A stretch of 6,634 nucleotides of DNA from an uncultured Collinsella sp. (GCA_902491415.1 CABUHP010000099.1:1-6634); one strand, 5' to 3'; positions 1 to 6,385 are shown, numbered from the stretch's first letter. Notes: a model not told the origin generated them from the letters alone. Program-made: numbers and translations.

Positions 1-55
1 GAGCGTCCGGCTGATAACCGGGAGGTCACAAGTTCGAATCTTGTCAGGTCCACCA
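1..55 (+). tRNA. tRNA-Ile(GAT), 3' part only (cut by window edge)
   Basis: The 55 bases are identical to bases 225-279 of the complete tRNA-Ile(GAT) further on. They include the anticodon loop with GAT (13-15), the T arm with TTCGAAT, the 3' acceptor strand CAGGTCC (45-51), discriminator A52 and an encoded CCA (53-55). The 5' acceptor strand and most of the D arm lie before base 1. Identity stops exactly after the CCA, so the downstream sequences of the two copies are unrelated. Confidence 0.95.
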
Positions 56-66
56 CTTTCTTTCGC

Positions 67-111
67 AATAAACACCCCAGCGAGAGCCGAGTCGCCGCTG
101 GGGTGTTTATT
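67..111 (+). terminator. 16-bp hairpin between tRNA-Ile and tRNA-Ala
   Basis: AATAAACACCCCAGCG (67-82) pairs perfectly with CGCTGGGGTGTTTATT (96-111) around a 13-base loop. The A-rich foot on one side and T-rich foot on the other give terminator character on both strands, although the T run is interrupted. Only 11 bases separate it from the first base of tRNA-Ala. It must therefore allow readthrough, act as a processing spacer, or overlap an unrecognised promoter. Confidence 0.65.
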
Positions 112-122
112 ACTTTCTCCGT

Positions 123-198
123 GGGGGTTTAGCTCAGCTGGGAGAGCGCGGGCTTTGCAAGCCTGAGGTCAGGGGTTCGATCCCCCTAACCTCCACCA
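123..198 (+). tRNA. tRNA-Ala(TGC)
   Basis: The acceptor GGGGGTT (123-129) pairs with AACCTCC (188-194), with one G-U pair. The anticodon stem CGGGC/GCCTG encloses a seven-base loop with TGC at 156-158. The T loop is TTCGATC. The discriminator is A195 and CCA is encoded at 196-198. Four bases separate it from the following tRNA-Ile, so the two are certainly transcribed together. The Ile/Ala pairing is familiar from rRNA spacers, but no rRNA is visible here. Confidence 0.97.
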
Positions 199-202
199 TG
201 AT

Positions 203-279
203 GGACCTGTAGCTCAGTTGGTTAGAGCGTCCGGCTGATAACCGGGAGGTCACAAGTTCGAATCTTGTCAGGTCCACCA
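203..279 (+). tRNA. tRNA-Ile(GAT)
   Basis: The acceptor GGACCTG (203-209) pairs with CAGGTCC (269-275). The anticodon stem TCCGG/CCGGG closes the loop CTGATAA, with GAT at 237-239. The T loop is TTCGAAT, the discriminator is A276, and CCA is encoded at 277-279. Its last 55 bases are repeated exactly at the window start, 224 bases upstream, so the locus carries at least two identical tRNA-Ile(GAT) genes around one tRNA-Ala. Confidence 0.98.
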
Positions 280-292
280 TCAAAACGTTAAG

Positions 293-322
293 AGCCCTGG
301 GGCATAGCCTCGGGGCTTTTTT
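293..322 (+). terminator. intrinsic terminator of the tRNA-Ala/tRNA-Ile unit
   Basis: AGCCCTGGGGC (293-303) pairs with GCCTCGGGGCT (307-317) over an ATA loop. This gives 11 pairs including two G-U, followed by a run of six T (317-322). It lies 13 bases after the tRNA-Ile CCA and cleanly separates the tRNA block from the protein genes. Confidence 0.9.
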
Positions 323-376
323 CTTATCTAACAAAAGTAGTCAAAATAGCCCCGTCCCAAATTAACTACTTTGATT

Positions 377-406
377 TTGTGTGCTGGGCGAAAGATTGGG
401 TAGTAT
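377..406 (+). promoter_or_regulatory. possible promoter of the BFN-led three-gene unit
   Basis: TTGTGT (377-382) and TAGTAT (401-406) are separated by 18 bases, each a partial match to the vegetative -35 and -10 boxes. They lie between the tRNA terminator and the first start codon at 464. An alternative -10 is TATAGC at 404. This AT-richer stretch is the only plausible promoter region for the operon, but the match is weak. Confidence 0.3.
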
Positions 407-463
407 AGCTATTCAATGCGGCGACCCTGCCGTGTGTTAACCGCTACGTACCGGAGGTGTTCC

Positions 464-964
464 ATGGTTCGTGTCGACATAGAGACCATCGTCATGGCCG
501 CCGGTCCCGTGCCATCGCTTATTGTGCTTCGTGAGCGCTGCGGCAAGTCGGATTCGACGGCGCCCCTGCGTTCGCTTTCCATTCAGACCGGCTCGTTTGA
601 GGCCGCGGCCATTAGCCGTGGCATCGATAGCGGTCGCGCCGAGCACCCGATAACGCATGACCTGCTGCTTGACACCGTCGATGCCCTGGGTGCCAAGCTC
701 GAGCGCATCGAGATCGTTCGTGCCGAGCCGCCGGTGTTCTATGCGACGATTGTCGTGCTGGTCGATGGTGACGAGCGCAAGATTGACGCCCGCCCCAGTG
801 ACGCCATTGCCCTTGCCGTGCGCAGTAATGCCCCCATGTTCGTGGAGGACGACATCATGAATCGCCTGGGTACCGTTTCTGCCCATGCCGAGGAAGTTGA
901 CGACGAGCAGGAGTTCGAGAAGTTCGACGAGTTCGTCCATACGCTCTCCCCCGATGATTTCTAA
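464..964 (+). CDS. bifunctional nuclease (BFN/DUF151) domain protein
   Basis: The 166-residue product is a stand-alone BFN-domain protein, a family named for combined DNase and RNase activity described in plant homologues; the bacterial role is poorly defined. Hallmarks seen are SIQTGSFEAAAI (about 39-50), the HDLL block (65-68) and the signature DARPSDAIALA (108-118) followed by APMFVEDDIM. The tail (about 145-166) is very acidic and rich in D, E and F. ATG464 is chosen because GGAGG (453-457) sits six bases upstream; an in-frame ATG at 416 would add 16 residues without a ribosome site or family similarity. There is no signal peptide or membrane span, so it should be cytoplasmic. It leads a unit of three genes with 30-base gaps. 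Family is confident from motifs; nuclease activity of this member is inferred. Confidence 0.9.
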   Translation: MVRVDIETIVMAAGPVPSLIVLRERCGKSDSTAPLRSLSIQTGSFEAAAISRGIDSGRAEHPITHDLLLDTVDALGAKLERIEIVRAEPPVFYATIVVLVDGDERKIDARPSDAIALAVRSNAPMFVEDDIMNRLGTVSAHAEEVDDEQEFEKFDEFVHTLSPDDF

Positions 965-994
965 ATGTCTGGCACGCGAGCGGAGAGGTCGCTG

Positions 995-1351
995 ATGGGT
1001 ACCCGCGTATCGGCTGAAGCGGCCGCCATCGCGCGTGAAGCCCAGATGCGCTCGGAGGCATCCGAGGCGGCTCGCATCGCCTATGTGACGCAGGCCCGCA
1101 CGCTTCGCGAGCGCCGCGGCTCCTATATCAAGATGGTTATCATCTCCGCCCTTGTCGCGGTAATCTGTTCTCGTCTTCGTGGTACAGTTGGTGCGCTTGG
1201 GTTTTCGATTTCAACAGGCTTGGTAATCTGGGGTGTGGTCGATGCAGTCATGCTGACCAACCAGATCAAGGTACTCGACAAGCGCGCGATGGATATGACG
1301 CGCGCCCGCGACGCTGCCGCCAAGATCGCTGCCGAGGCACAAGAACTGTAA
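995..1351 (+). CDS. small two-span membrane protein, unknown function
   Basis: The 118-residue product has an alanine/glutamate/arginine-rich N-terminal helix (about 6-42), two hydrophobic segments (about 44-60 and 66-87) joined by a short basic turn (RLRG), and another charged, alanine-rich helix (about 90-118) that could coil. This hairpin topology would place both helical ends on the same, probably cytoplasmic, side. ATG995 is preferred: GGAGAGG (982-988) lies six bases before it. The in-frame ATG at 965 directly abuts the upstream stop (962-964) and lacks a proper site, though coupled starting there cannot be excluded. It sits 30 bases after the BFN gene and 30 before the next. I do not recognise a family. 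Functional link to its neighbours is inferred from position only. Confidence 0.82.
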   Translation: MGTRVSAEAAAIAREAQMRSEASEAARIAYVTQARTLRERRGSYIKMVIISALVAVICSRLRGTVGALGFSISTGLVIWGVVDAVMLTNQIKVLDKRAMDMTRARDAAAKIAAEAQEL

Positions 1352-1381
1352 CGACGCCGGATTCGATGGGAAGGTCTAGAG

Positions 1382-1831
1382 ATGGCACAGGATATGCAGG
1401 ACGCCGGTAACGTCTCCGCCGAGCTCGACGCCATGGTGTGTGACCTGATTGGTGCGTTCTTGGACGACCTTGCCGCCGGCGAGAATCCGGGCGTAGTTGT
1501 GGCGATCGAGGACGCTGCTTCCAACCGCTATCTGGCCGCGCTCGACGAGGATGGCGAGGAGGCATGCCTGGAGGCTGCCACCAACTTTATCTCCGAGCAC
1601 AAGATGGGCCTTAAGGACGAGGGCCTGGGCCGTATCGCCCGCTATGCCATCGGCTATACCGGCTGCGTCGAGATTGACGGTGGCTACCATGACGCTCTAC
1701 TCGTGAGCTTCTTTGAGACGACGCTCGAGAGCGGCTTTTCGGCATATGTGCTGTATGAGGGCATGGGCGCCGGCGATGGTTTTATGTGGAGCGACCCTGA
1801 ACCTGCAGGTGAGGAAACCCCTCTCATCTAA
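1382..1831 (+). CDS. acidic soluble protein of unknown function
   Basis: This encodes 149 residues with no signal peptide or membrane span and a strong excess of Asp and Glu. GGGAAGG (1368-1374) lies seven bases before ATG1382. The N-terminal half looks helical (about 12-32, then 55-73). The C-terminal half alternates aromatic and hydrophobic residues around CVEIDGGYHDALLVSFFETT and SAYVLYEGMGAGDGFMW, suggesting a small mixed alpha/beta fold. No catalytic or metal-binding motif is evident and I do not recognise the family. It is the third gene of the unit begun by the BFN protein. No terminator is visible between its stop and typA 117 bases downstream, so partial readthrough into typA is possible. 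The coding call rests on the ribosome site, orientation, spacing and the absence of a better frame. Confidence 0.8.
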   Translation: MAQDMQDAGNVSAELDAMVCDLIGAFLDDLAAGENPGVVVAIEDAASNRYLAALDEDGEEACLEAATNFISEHKMGLKDEGLGRIARYAIGYTGCVEIDGGYHDALLVSFFETTLESGFSAYVLYEGMGAGDGFMWSDPEPAGEETPLI

Positions 1832-1948
1832 AATCGCTAAAATAAACGAGTTTTCGGTAAAAGGCTCAATATTCCCGCTGAGCGTTACATCGCTGGGCGG
1901 GCCGCATACGCGTGCCGTTTGTATATGGATAGAAGATAGGGGAACTAC

Positions 1949-3787
<1,839 letters not shown>

Positions 3788-3814
3788 GCGCTGGGGCTTA
3801 TAACCGCCAATAAG

Positions 3815-3849
3815 AAAGGGCGTCGACCGCGATGGTCGGCGCCCTTTTT
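3815..3849 (+). terminator. bidirectional intrinsic terminator after typA
   Basis: GGGCGTCGACC (3818-3828) pairs with GGTCGGCGCCC (3834-3844), with one G-U pair. It is extended by AAA/TTT feet, has a five-base loop, and is followed by TTTTT (3845-3849). On the minus strand the same stem is followed by TTTCTTATT, so it can also end transcription of the convergent gene that stops at 3917. Confidence 0.92.
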
Positions 3850-3909
3850 GGTGCAAGGGGGACAGGTTCGCTTGCACCACCACAAAGGTGCCTGTCCCCT
3901 TTGTGGTGG
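3850..3909. repeat. REP/REPIN-like element with three overlapping palindromes
   Basis: Three inverted repeats share this 60-base stretch. Pair A is GGGGACAGG (3858-3866) with CCTGTCCCC (3891-3899), extendable with one G-U pair to 3854-3866/3891-3903. Pair B is CCACCACAAAGG (3877-3888) with CCTTTGTGGTGG (3898-3909), perfect over 12 bases. Pair C is GGTGCAAG (3850-3857) with CTTGCACC (3871-3878). A excludes B and C, while B and C clash only at 3877-3878. The element fills the gap between the convergent typA and minus-strand genes, a usual site for REP elements. Copy number elsewhere cannot be seen from this window. Confidence 0.6.
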
Positions 3910-3916
3910 TTGGCGG

Positions 3917-5062
3917 CTAGGCGGTGGGGAGTTCCGGCGTATTAGCCGGCTGTTGCGACTTGAGGTGAGCGTTGCGCCAGATGATCTGGATAACATAGCC
4001 GAGCGTGAAGACAAAGGCCACGCCGCTGATGAAATCGCCTACGAGGGGGATTGCCGTAAGCGCGCCCGCGGCCACGCCGCCCGCGGCTGCCATGGCGTAG
4101 CGGTTCTGGTTGTGTCCGACCATGCGGGCGATCGCGCACCCCGCAAAGGCGCTCGACACCAACGCGATGCCAATAACACCGCACATGAGGGCTCCGGCAA
4201 GCGACAGACCAGCGATAGAGATAATTAGCAGTAGGACGGCGGGGACGATAGCAATCGTGCCCAGAAGACCGCTCACCCACAGGGGCATGGGGCGCTGGTG
4301 GAGCATGCCGGCGGCGCTGGCGGTTGCGCGCGGAAAGACGAGTTCGAGCAGTAGGGCGACAAAGCAGGTGGAAAGCGCCGCGGCGACGATACCGCCGATG
4401 ACATCGTTAACGGTGGAAGTATCTTCGTTCTCGGTGCGGTCGATCTTGAGCGCACCGACCTCGGCTCCCGCGGCGCGCTCGGGGTCCTCGGAGACGTGCG
4501 CGTTCACGGTGCCGGTGATGTGGGCGTTCTTGCCCAGGATGAGCTTATCGGCCCAAACCTCGACATCGCCCTCGACGGTGCCATCGATAGTCACCGTATC
4601 GCCCGCAAGCGCTGCCGACTTGGTAGAGCCGCGCAGGGCAACCGTCTCGCCTATCGCATAGAAACAGTTGGCGGTGCTGTCGGAATTGAGCACGACATGC
4701 TGGGCGGCAACGGTCACGCTGCCATCAACCGTAGTCTTGGCAATGTCGATGGTGCGCGCCGCCAAGCGGACGGCGCCGCCCACCGTGCAGTCGCGGATGG
4801 AGAGGCTCTCGCCTGCTGCAATTATGTCGCGGCCGATGGACGCATCGTCCAAGTTGAGGGCCTGACCTGCCCAGTACAGGTCACCTTCGACGCCGGACGA
4901 ATTGGCGTCATTGTCGGTCGCAAGTACGTTGCCTGCGGTGTCTGTGCCGGCGAACGACGCCGTGGGAAGCGCGGTGATCGCCAGCGCGATGAGTGCGAAT
5001 AGGATGGTGATGCGGCCCCACGCTTTACAGCGCTGGGTCGACGGGAATTGATTGCGGGGCAT
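3917..5062 (-). CDS. exported protein with bactofilin-like repeats and a C-terminal membrane domain
   Basis: The 381-residue product starts with a basic N-terminus and a hydrophobic stretch (about 17-38, ending ASFA before GTD) that reads as a signal peptide. Residues about 56-190 form short repeated strands such as VGGAVRLAARTIDI, VDGSVTVAAQHVVL and VEGDVEVWADKLIL, the pattern of a right-handed beta-helix like bactofilin (polymer-forming) domains. An acidic linker follows, then hydrophobic segments at about 220-243, 262-288, 289-313 and 322-362, the last long enough for two spans, and a short polar tail. The beta-helix would sit outside the membrane. ATG5062 is supported by GAAGGA (5069-5074 on the complement) six bases upstream; the longer in-frame TTG at 5110 has no such site. 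The role is unknown; a scaffold or envelope-sensing function is only a guess. Confidence 0.85.
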   Translation of the reverse strand: MPRNQFPSTQRCKAWGRITILFALIALAITALPTASFAGTDTAGNVLATDNDANSSGVEGDLYWAGQALNLDDASIGRDIIAAGESLSIRDCTVGGAVRLAARTIDIAKTTVDGSVTVAAQHVVLNSDSTANCFYAIGETVALRGSTKSAALAGDTVTIDGTVEGDVEVWADKLILGKNAHITGTVNAHVSEDPERAAGAEVGALKIDRTENEDTSTVNDVIGGIVAAALSTCFVALLLELVFPRATASAAGMLHQRPMPLWVSGLLGTIAIVPAVLLLIISIAGLSLAGALMCGVIGIALVSSAFAGCAIARMVGHNQNRYAMAAAGGVAAGALTAIPLVGDFISGVAFVFTLGYVIQIIWRNAHLKSQQPANTPELPTA

Positions 5063-5074
5063 AGTGAATCCTTC

Positions 5075-5099
5075 GTTAGATGCTCGATATGCATCTAAC
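5075..5099. promoter_or_regulatory. perfect inverted repeat touching the ribosome site of the bactofilin-like gene
   Basis: GTTAGATGC (5075-5083) and GCATCTAAC (5091-5099) are perfect 9-base arms with a 7-base spacer. On the minus strand the hairpin ends directly against the GAAGGA Shine-Dalgarno (5069-5074). It could be a repressor operator or, in the RNA, a hairpin next to the ribosome site. An 8-base palindrome GGGTACCC (5101-5108) lies immediately upstream. Confidence 0.5.
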
Positions 5100-5168
5100 A
5101 GGGTACCCAACGCGTGGGCGCTCTAAAAGAACCTCTCGGTTGTATTTCGAAGGATGAGCCCGCGCAAT

Positions 5169-5858
5169 CTACTTTTTGCGGTGCAAAAAGCGCGCGATGT
5201 CCTCTTCGGTGGGGCTTTTGATGTCAAAGCGCAGCGAGAGCCAGCGCAGACCCATGGTCACGACAACGCATACGACCAGCGCGGCGACATTGCTCATGAT
5301 GCCGCTCATAACGAGACACACATAGCTTGTCGATCCGGCGATGGCGGCGATGGCATAAAAGTTAGTACGTTGGAAAATGCCCGGAACCACGCCCATAAAG
5401 CCGTCGCGCAACATGCCACCGCCCACCGCGGTGAAAAAGCCCATCATGATGCACACCGCCGGCGCAAAGCCGTAGACCAGCGCCTTGTCTGCTCCAGTGG
5501 CGGCGTAGATGCCGACCGAGATGATGTCGAGCAGGGGAATGAGTTTTTCGGGCTTGTCGACGATTGCCGGGAAAATATAGATGATGGCTGCCGTGGCAAT
5601 GGAAAGCGGCAGCGCCATTGGCTGGTTGAGGATGTAGACGTTGCCCACCTGCAGCGTCATATCGCGCAAAAGACCGCCGCCCAGTCCGCAGACCACAGCG
5701 AGCGCGACGGCGCCTACCAGGTCGAGCTTGTGCTCGCGCGCGACCAGCACGCCTGAGATCGATGCCGCGACAACAGCGAACATCTCGAGCCAAAACGGAA
5801 TAGCGACCATGGCATCCGTGGCGTGTGAGGTAACGGTCATAGCGGCGACGACGGGCAA
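5169..5858 (-). CDS. TRIC/UPF0126-family membrane protein (putative cation channel)
   Basis: The 229-residue, highly hydrophobic product has the internal duplication of the TRIC/UPF0126 (YicG/YadS-like) family. The glycine-rich motif occurs twice, as GGGLLRD (60-66) and GGGMLRD (146-152), each at the end of a three-helix unit. About seven membrane spans are expected: roughly 20-40, 47-66, 83-100, 106-122, 127-148, 167-185 and 187-209. The C-terminus is basic (FLHRKK). Bacterial TRIC homologues form trimeric potassium or cation channels; the substrate here is inferred. The start appears to be TTG at 5858, because AAAAGGA (5866-5872 on the complement) lies seven bases upstream; the nearest in-frame ATG (5840) has no ribosome site. 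It runs in the same direction as the next gene, but the gap of about 105 bases with operator-like repeats suggests separate control. A weak -10-like TACTAT lies at 5900-5905. Confidence 0.9.
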   Translation of the reverse strand: MPVVAAMTVTSHATDAMVAIPFWLEMFAVVAASISGVLVAREHKLDLVGAVALAVVCGLGGGLLRDMTLQVGNVYILNQPMALPLSIATAAIIYIFPAIVDKPEKLIPLLDIISVGIYAATGADKALVYGFAPAVCIMMGFFTAVGGGMLRDGFMGVVPGIFQRTNFYAIAAIAGSTSYVCLVMSGIMSNVAALVVCVVVTMGLRWLSLRFDIKSPTEEDIARFLHRKK

Positions 5859-5928
5859 GATGGGGTCCTTTTGGTTGCGGGTTTAGACAATGCCCGTACA
5901 TAGTACATGGTTGGCGGGCGTGGTGACC

Positions 5929-5985
5929 CTATTGCTCGGTAAACGGTCGGGACTGGGTGGGGGCGTAGGCACCAAACATGTACAT
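5929..5985 (-). CDS. possible 18-codon leader ORF upstream of the TRIC gene
   Basis: The minus strand reads ATG at 5985 and ends with TAG at 5931-5929, giving MYMFGAYAPTQSRPFTEQ. GGAGG (complement of 5989-5993) precedes it, three bases before the first ATG and nine before the second (5979). Both the ribosome site and start lie in one arm of the 67-base palindrome. The frame ends 70 bases before the TRIC start, a layout compatible with a leader peptide. An ORF this short can arise by chance. Confidence 0.2.
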   Translation of the reverse strand: MYMFGAYAPTQSRPFTEQ

Positions 5986-6039
5986 CAGCCTCCAAAGATG
6001 CCGAAAAATGTCGTTTTTGGAGGGTGATGTACATGTTTG
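5973..6039. repeat. 67-base near-perfect palindrome (24-base arms, one mismatch)
   Basis: CAAACATGTACATCA (5973-5987) is the exact reverse complement of 6025-6039. After one G/G mismatch (5988, 6024), CCTCCAAA (5989-5996) pairs with TTTGGAGG (6016-6023). Four more pairs including G-U (5997-6000 with 6012-6015) leave an 11-base loop. Each arm contains the nested palindrome ATGTACAT. There is no T run, so it does not look like a terminator. Confidence 0.9.
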
Positions 6040-6083
6040 AGATTCAAGGTGAAATCGAAAGCAATGGGGGCGTGGCTGAATAG
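6027..6083 (+). CDS. possible 18-codon ORF on the plus strand
   Basis: The plus strand opens with ATG at 6027 (or 6033, nine bases after GGAGG at 6019-6023) and ends at TAG 6081-6083. The product is MYMFEIQGEIESNGGVAE. It shares SD, start and first four codons with the minus-strand ORF because both lie in the palindrome, then diverges completely. In RNA the ribosome site and start would be buried in the hairpin. Coding status is unproven. Confidence 0.2.
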   Translation: MYMFEIQGEIESNGGVAE

Positions 6084-6094
6084 GAGGGATGTCC

Positions 6095-6175
6095 AAATTT
6101 TGAGCGGCGCTCAAAATTTATTCGGTCGGCTTGCGCCGACCGCGCTGCGCTAAAAACGCGCCACTGGCGCGTTTT
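6095..6175. repeat. array of three perfect short-loop hairpins
   Basis: Hairpin 1 is AAATTTTGAGC (6095-6105) with GCTCAAAATTT (6109-6119) and a 3-base loop. Hairpin 2 is CGGTCGGC (6123-6130) with GCCGACCG (6135-6142) and the loop TTGC. Hairpin 3 is AAAACGCGCC (6153-6162) with GGCGCGTTTT (6166-6175) and the loop ACT. Stems are 11, 8 and 10 pairs without mismatch. The third has A and T feet on both sides, followed by CTTT, so it could work as a bidirectional terminator. Confidence 0.85.
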
Positions 6176-6196
6176 CTTTACGCTTTGCGCCCTGGC

Positions 6197-6221
6197 GGGT
6201 TCGAATCCCTCCTCCTCCGCC
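6197..6221 (+). repeat. 25-base exact inverted copy of a tRNA-Ser(CGA) 3' end
   Basis: These bases, from the T loop through the acceptor strand to GCC, are the exact reverse complement of 6287-6311, the 3' end of the tRNA-Ser(CGA) on the minus strand. The 3' end of a tRNA of about this length is the usual core of an integrase attachment site, but attachment sites flanking an element are direct repeats, whereas this pair is inverted. Confidence 0.85.
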
Positions 6222-6247
6222 GTATTTGCTTGTAAGGGACTCTAAAC

Positions 6248-6274
6248 AAAAAAGCCCCCGTTTTCGGGAGCTTT
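6248..6274 (-). terminator. intrinsic terminator after tRNA-Ser(CGA)
   Basis: On the minus strand AGCTCCCG (complement of 6265-6272) pairs with CGGGGGCT (complement of 6253-6260) around an AAAA loop, with one G-U pair and AA/TT extension, and is followed by six T (6253-6248). It ends the tRNA-Ser transcription unit 12 bases past the CCA. Confidence 0.9.
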
Positions 6275-6285
6275 CTCAACCAAAA

Positions 6286-6376
6286 TGGCGGAGGAGGAGG
6301 GATTCGAACCCTCGTGACCTTATACAGGCCAAACGGTTTTCGAGACCGCCGCATTCAACCACTCTGCCACCCCTCC
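6286..6376 (-). tRNA. tRNA-Ser(CGA)
   Basis: This 91-base class II tRNA has the acceptor GGAGGGG (from 6376 downwards) paired with CTCCTCC, with one G-U pair. The anticodon loop is CTCGAAA with CGA at 6342-6340. It has a long variable arm, a GAGGG/CCCTC T stem, discriminator G and encoded CCA (6288-6286). It reads UCG codons. It is the second gene of a two-gene serine tRNA unit; a hairpin lies directly in front of it and a terminator behind it. Confidence 0.97.
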
Positions 6377-6385
6377 GCGTGGGGT

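Larger units (their letters stand above)
6083..6222 (+). other. tRNA-Ser-like ends enclosing three hairpins (pseudo-tRNA or structured RNA)
   Basis: The 5' end GGAGGGATGTCC resembles a serine tRNA 5' end (compare GGAGAGTTGTCC of the tRNA-Ser(GGA) in this window). The 3' end has a TTCGAAT T loop (6200-6206), acceptor strand CTCCTCC (6212-6218), G73 and CC followed by G instead of A. GGAGGGA (6083-6089) pairs with CTCCTCC at six of seven positions, and the T stem has one C/T mismatch (6196/6210). Between them there is no anticodon arm with a seven-base loop; three tight hairpins occupy the space. Total length is 140 bases against about 90 for a tRNA-Ser. It is either a tRNA gene whose centre was replaced, or a tRNA-like RNA. 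Confidence 0.45.

Noticed and set aside
134..334. 66-residue minus-strand ORF with RFELVTSRLSAG and RGIEPLTSG motifs
   Set aside because: These peptides are the well-known spurious translation of tRNA antisense strands. The frame covers tRNA-Ala and tRNA-Ile and has no ribosome site.
437..940. 167-residue minus-strand ORF opposite the BFN gene
   Set aside because: It mirrors the codon bias of the BFN frame, which has clear family motifs and a Shine-Dalgarno. The opposite frame has neither.
1832..1948. Promoter or riboswitch in the gap before typA
   Set aside because: Only a 5-base stem (GCTCA/TGAGC) and scattered AT-rich hexamers are present. No pair of boxes with acceptable spacing or known aptamer pattern could be recognised.
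5172..5190. 8-base inverted repeat CTTTTTGC/GCAAAAAG at the TRIC gene 3' end
   Set aside because: It lies within the last codons (basic tail) and is not followed by a T run on the minus strand, so it is not supported as a terminator.
6064..6222. Possible tmRNA or selenocysteine tRNA
   Set aside because: The length is far below a tmRNA and the discriminator is G. No UCA anticodon or seven-base anticodon loop exists for a selenocysteine tRNA.
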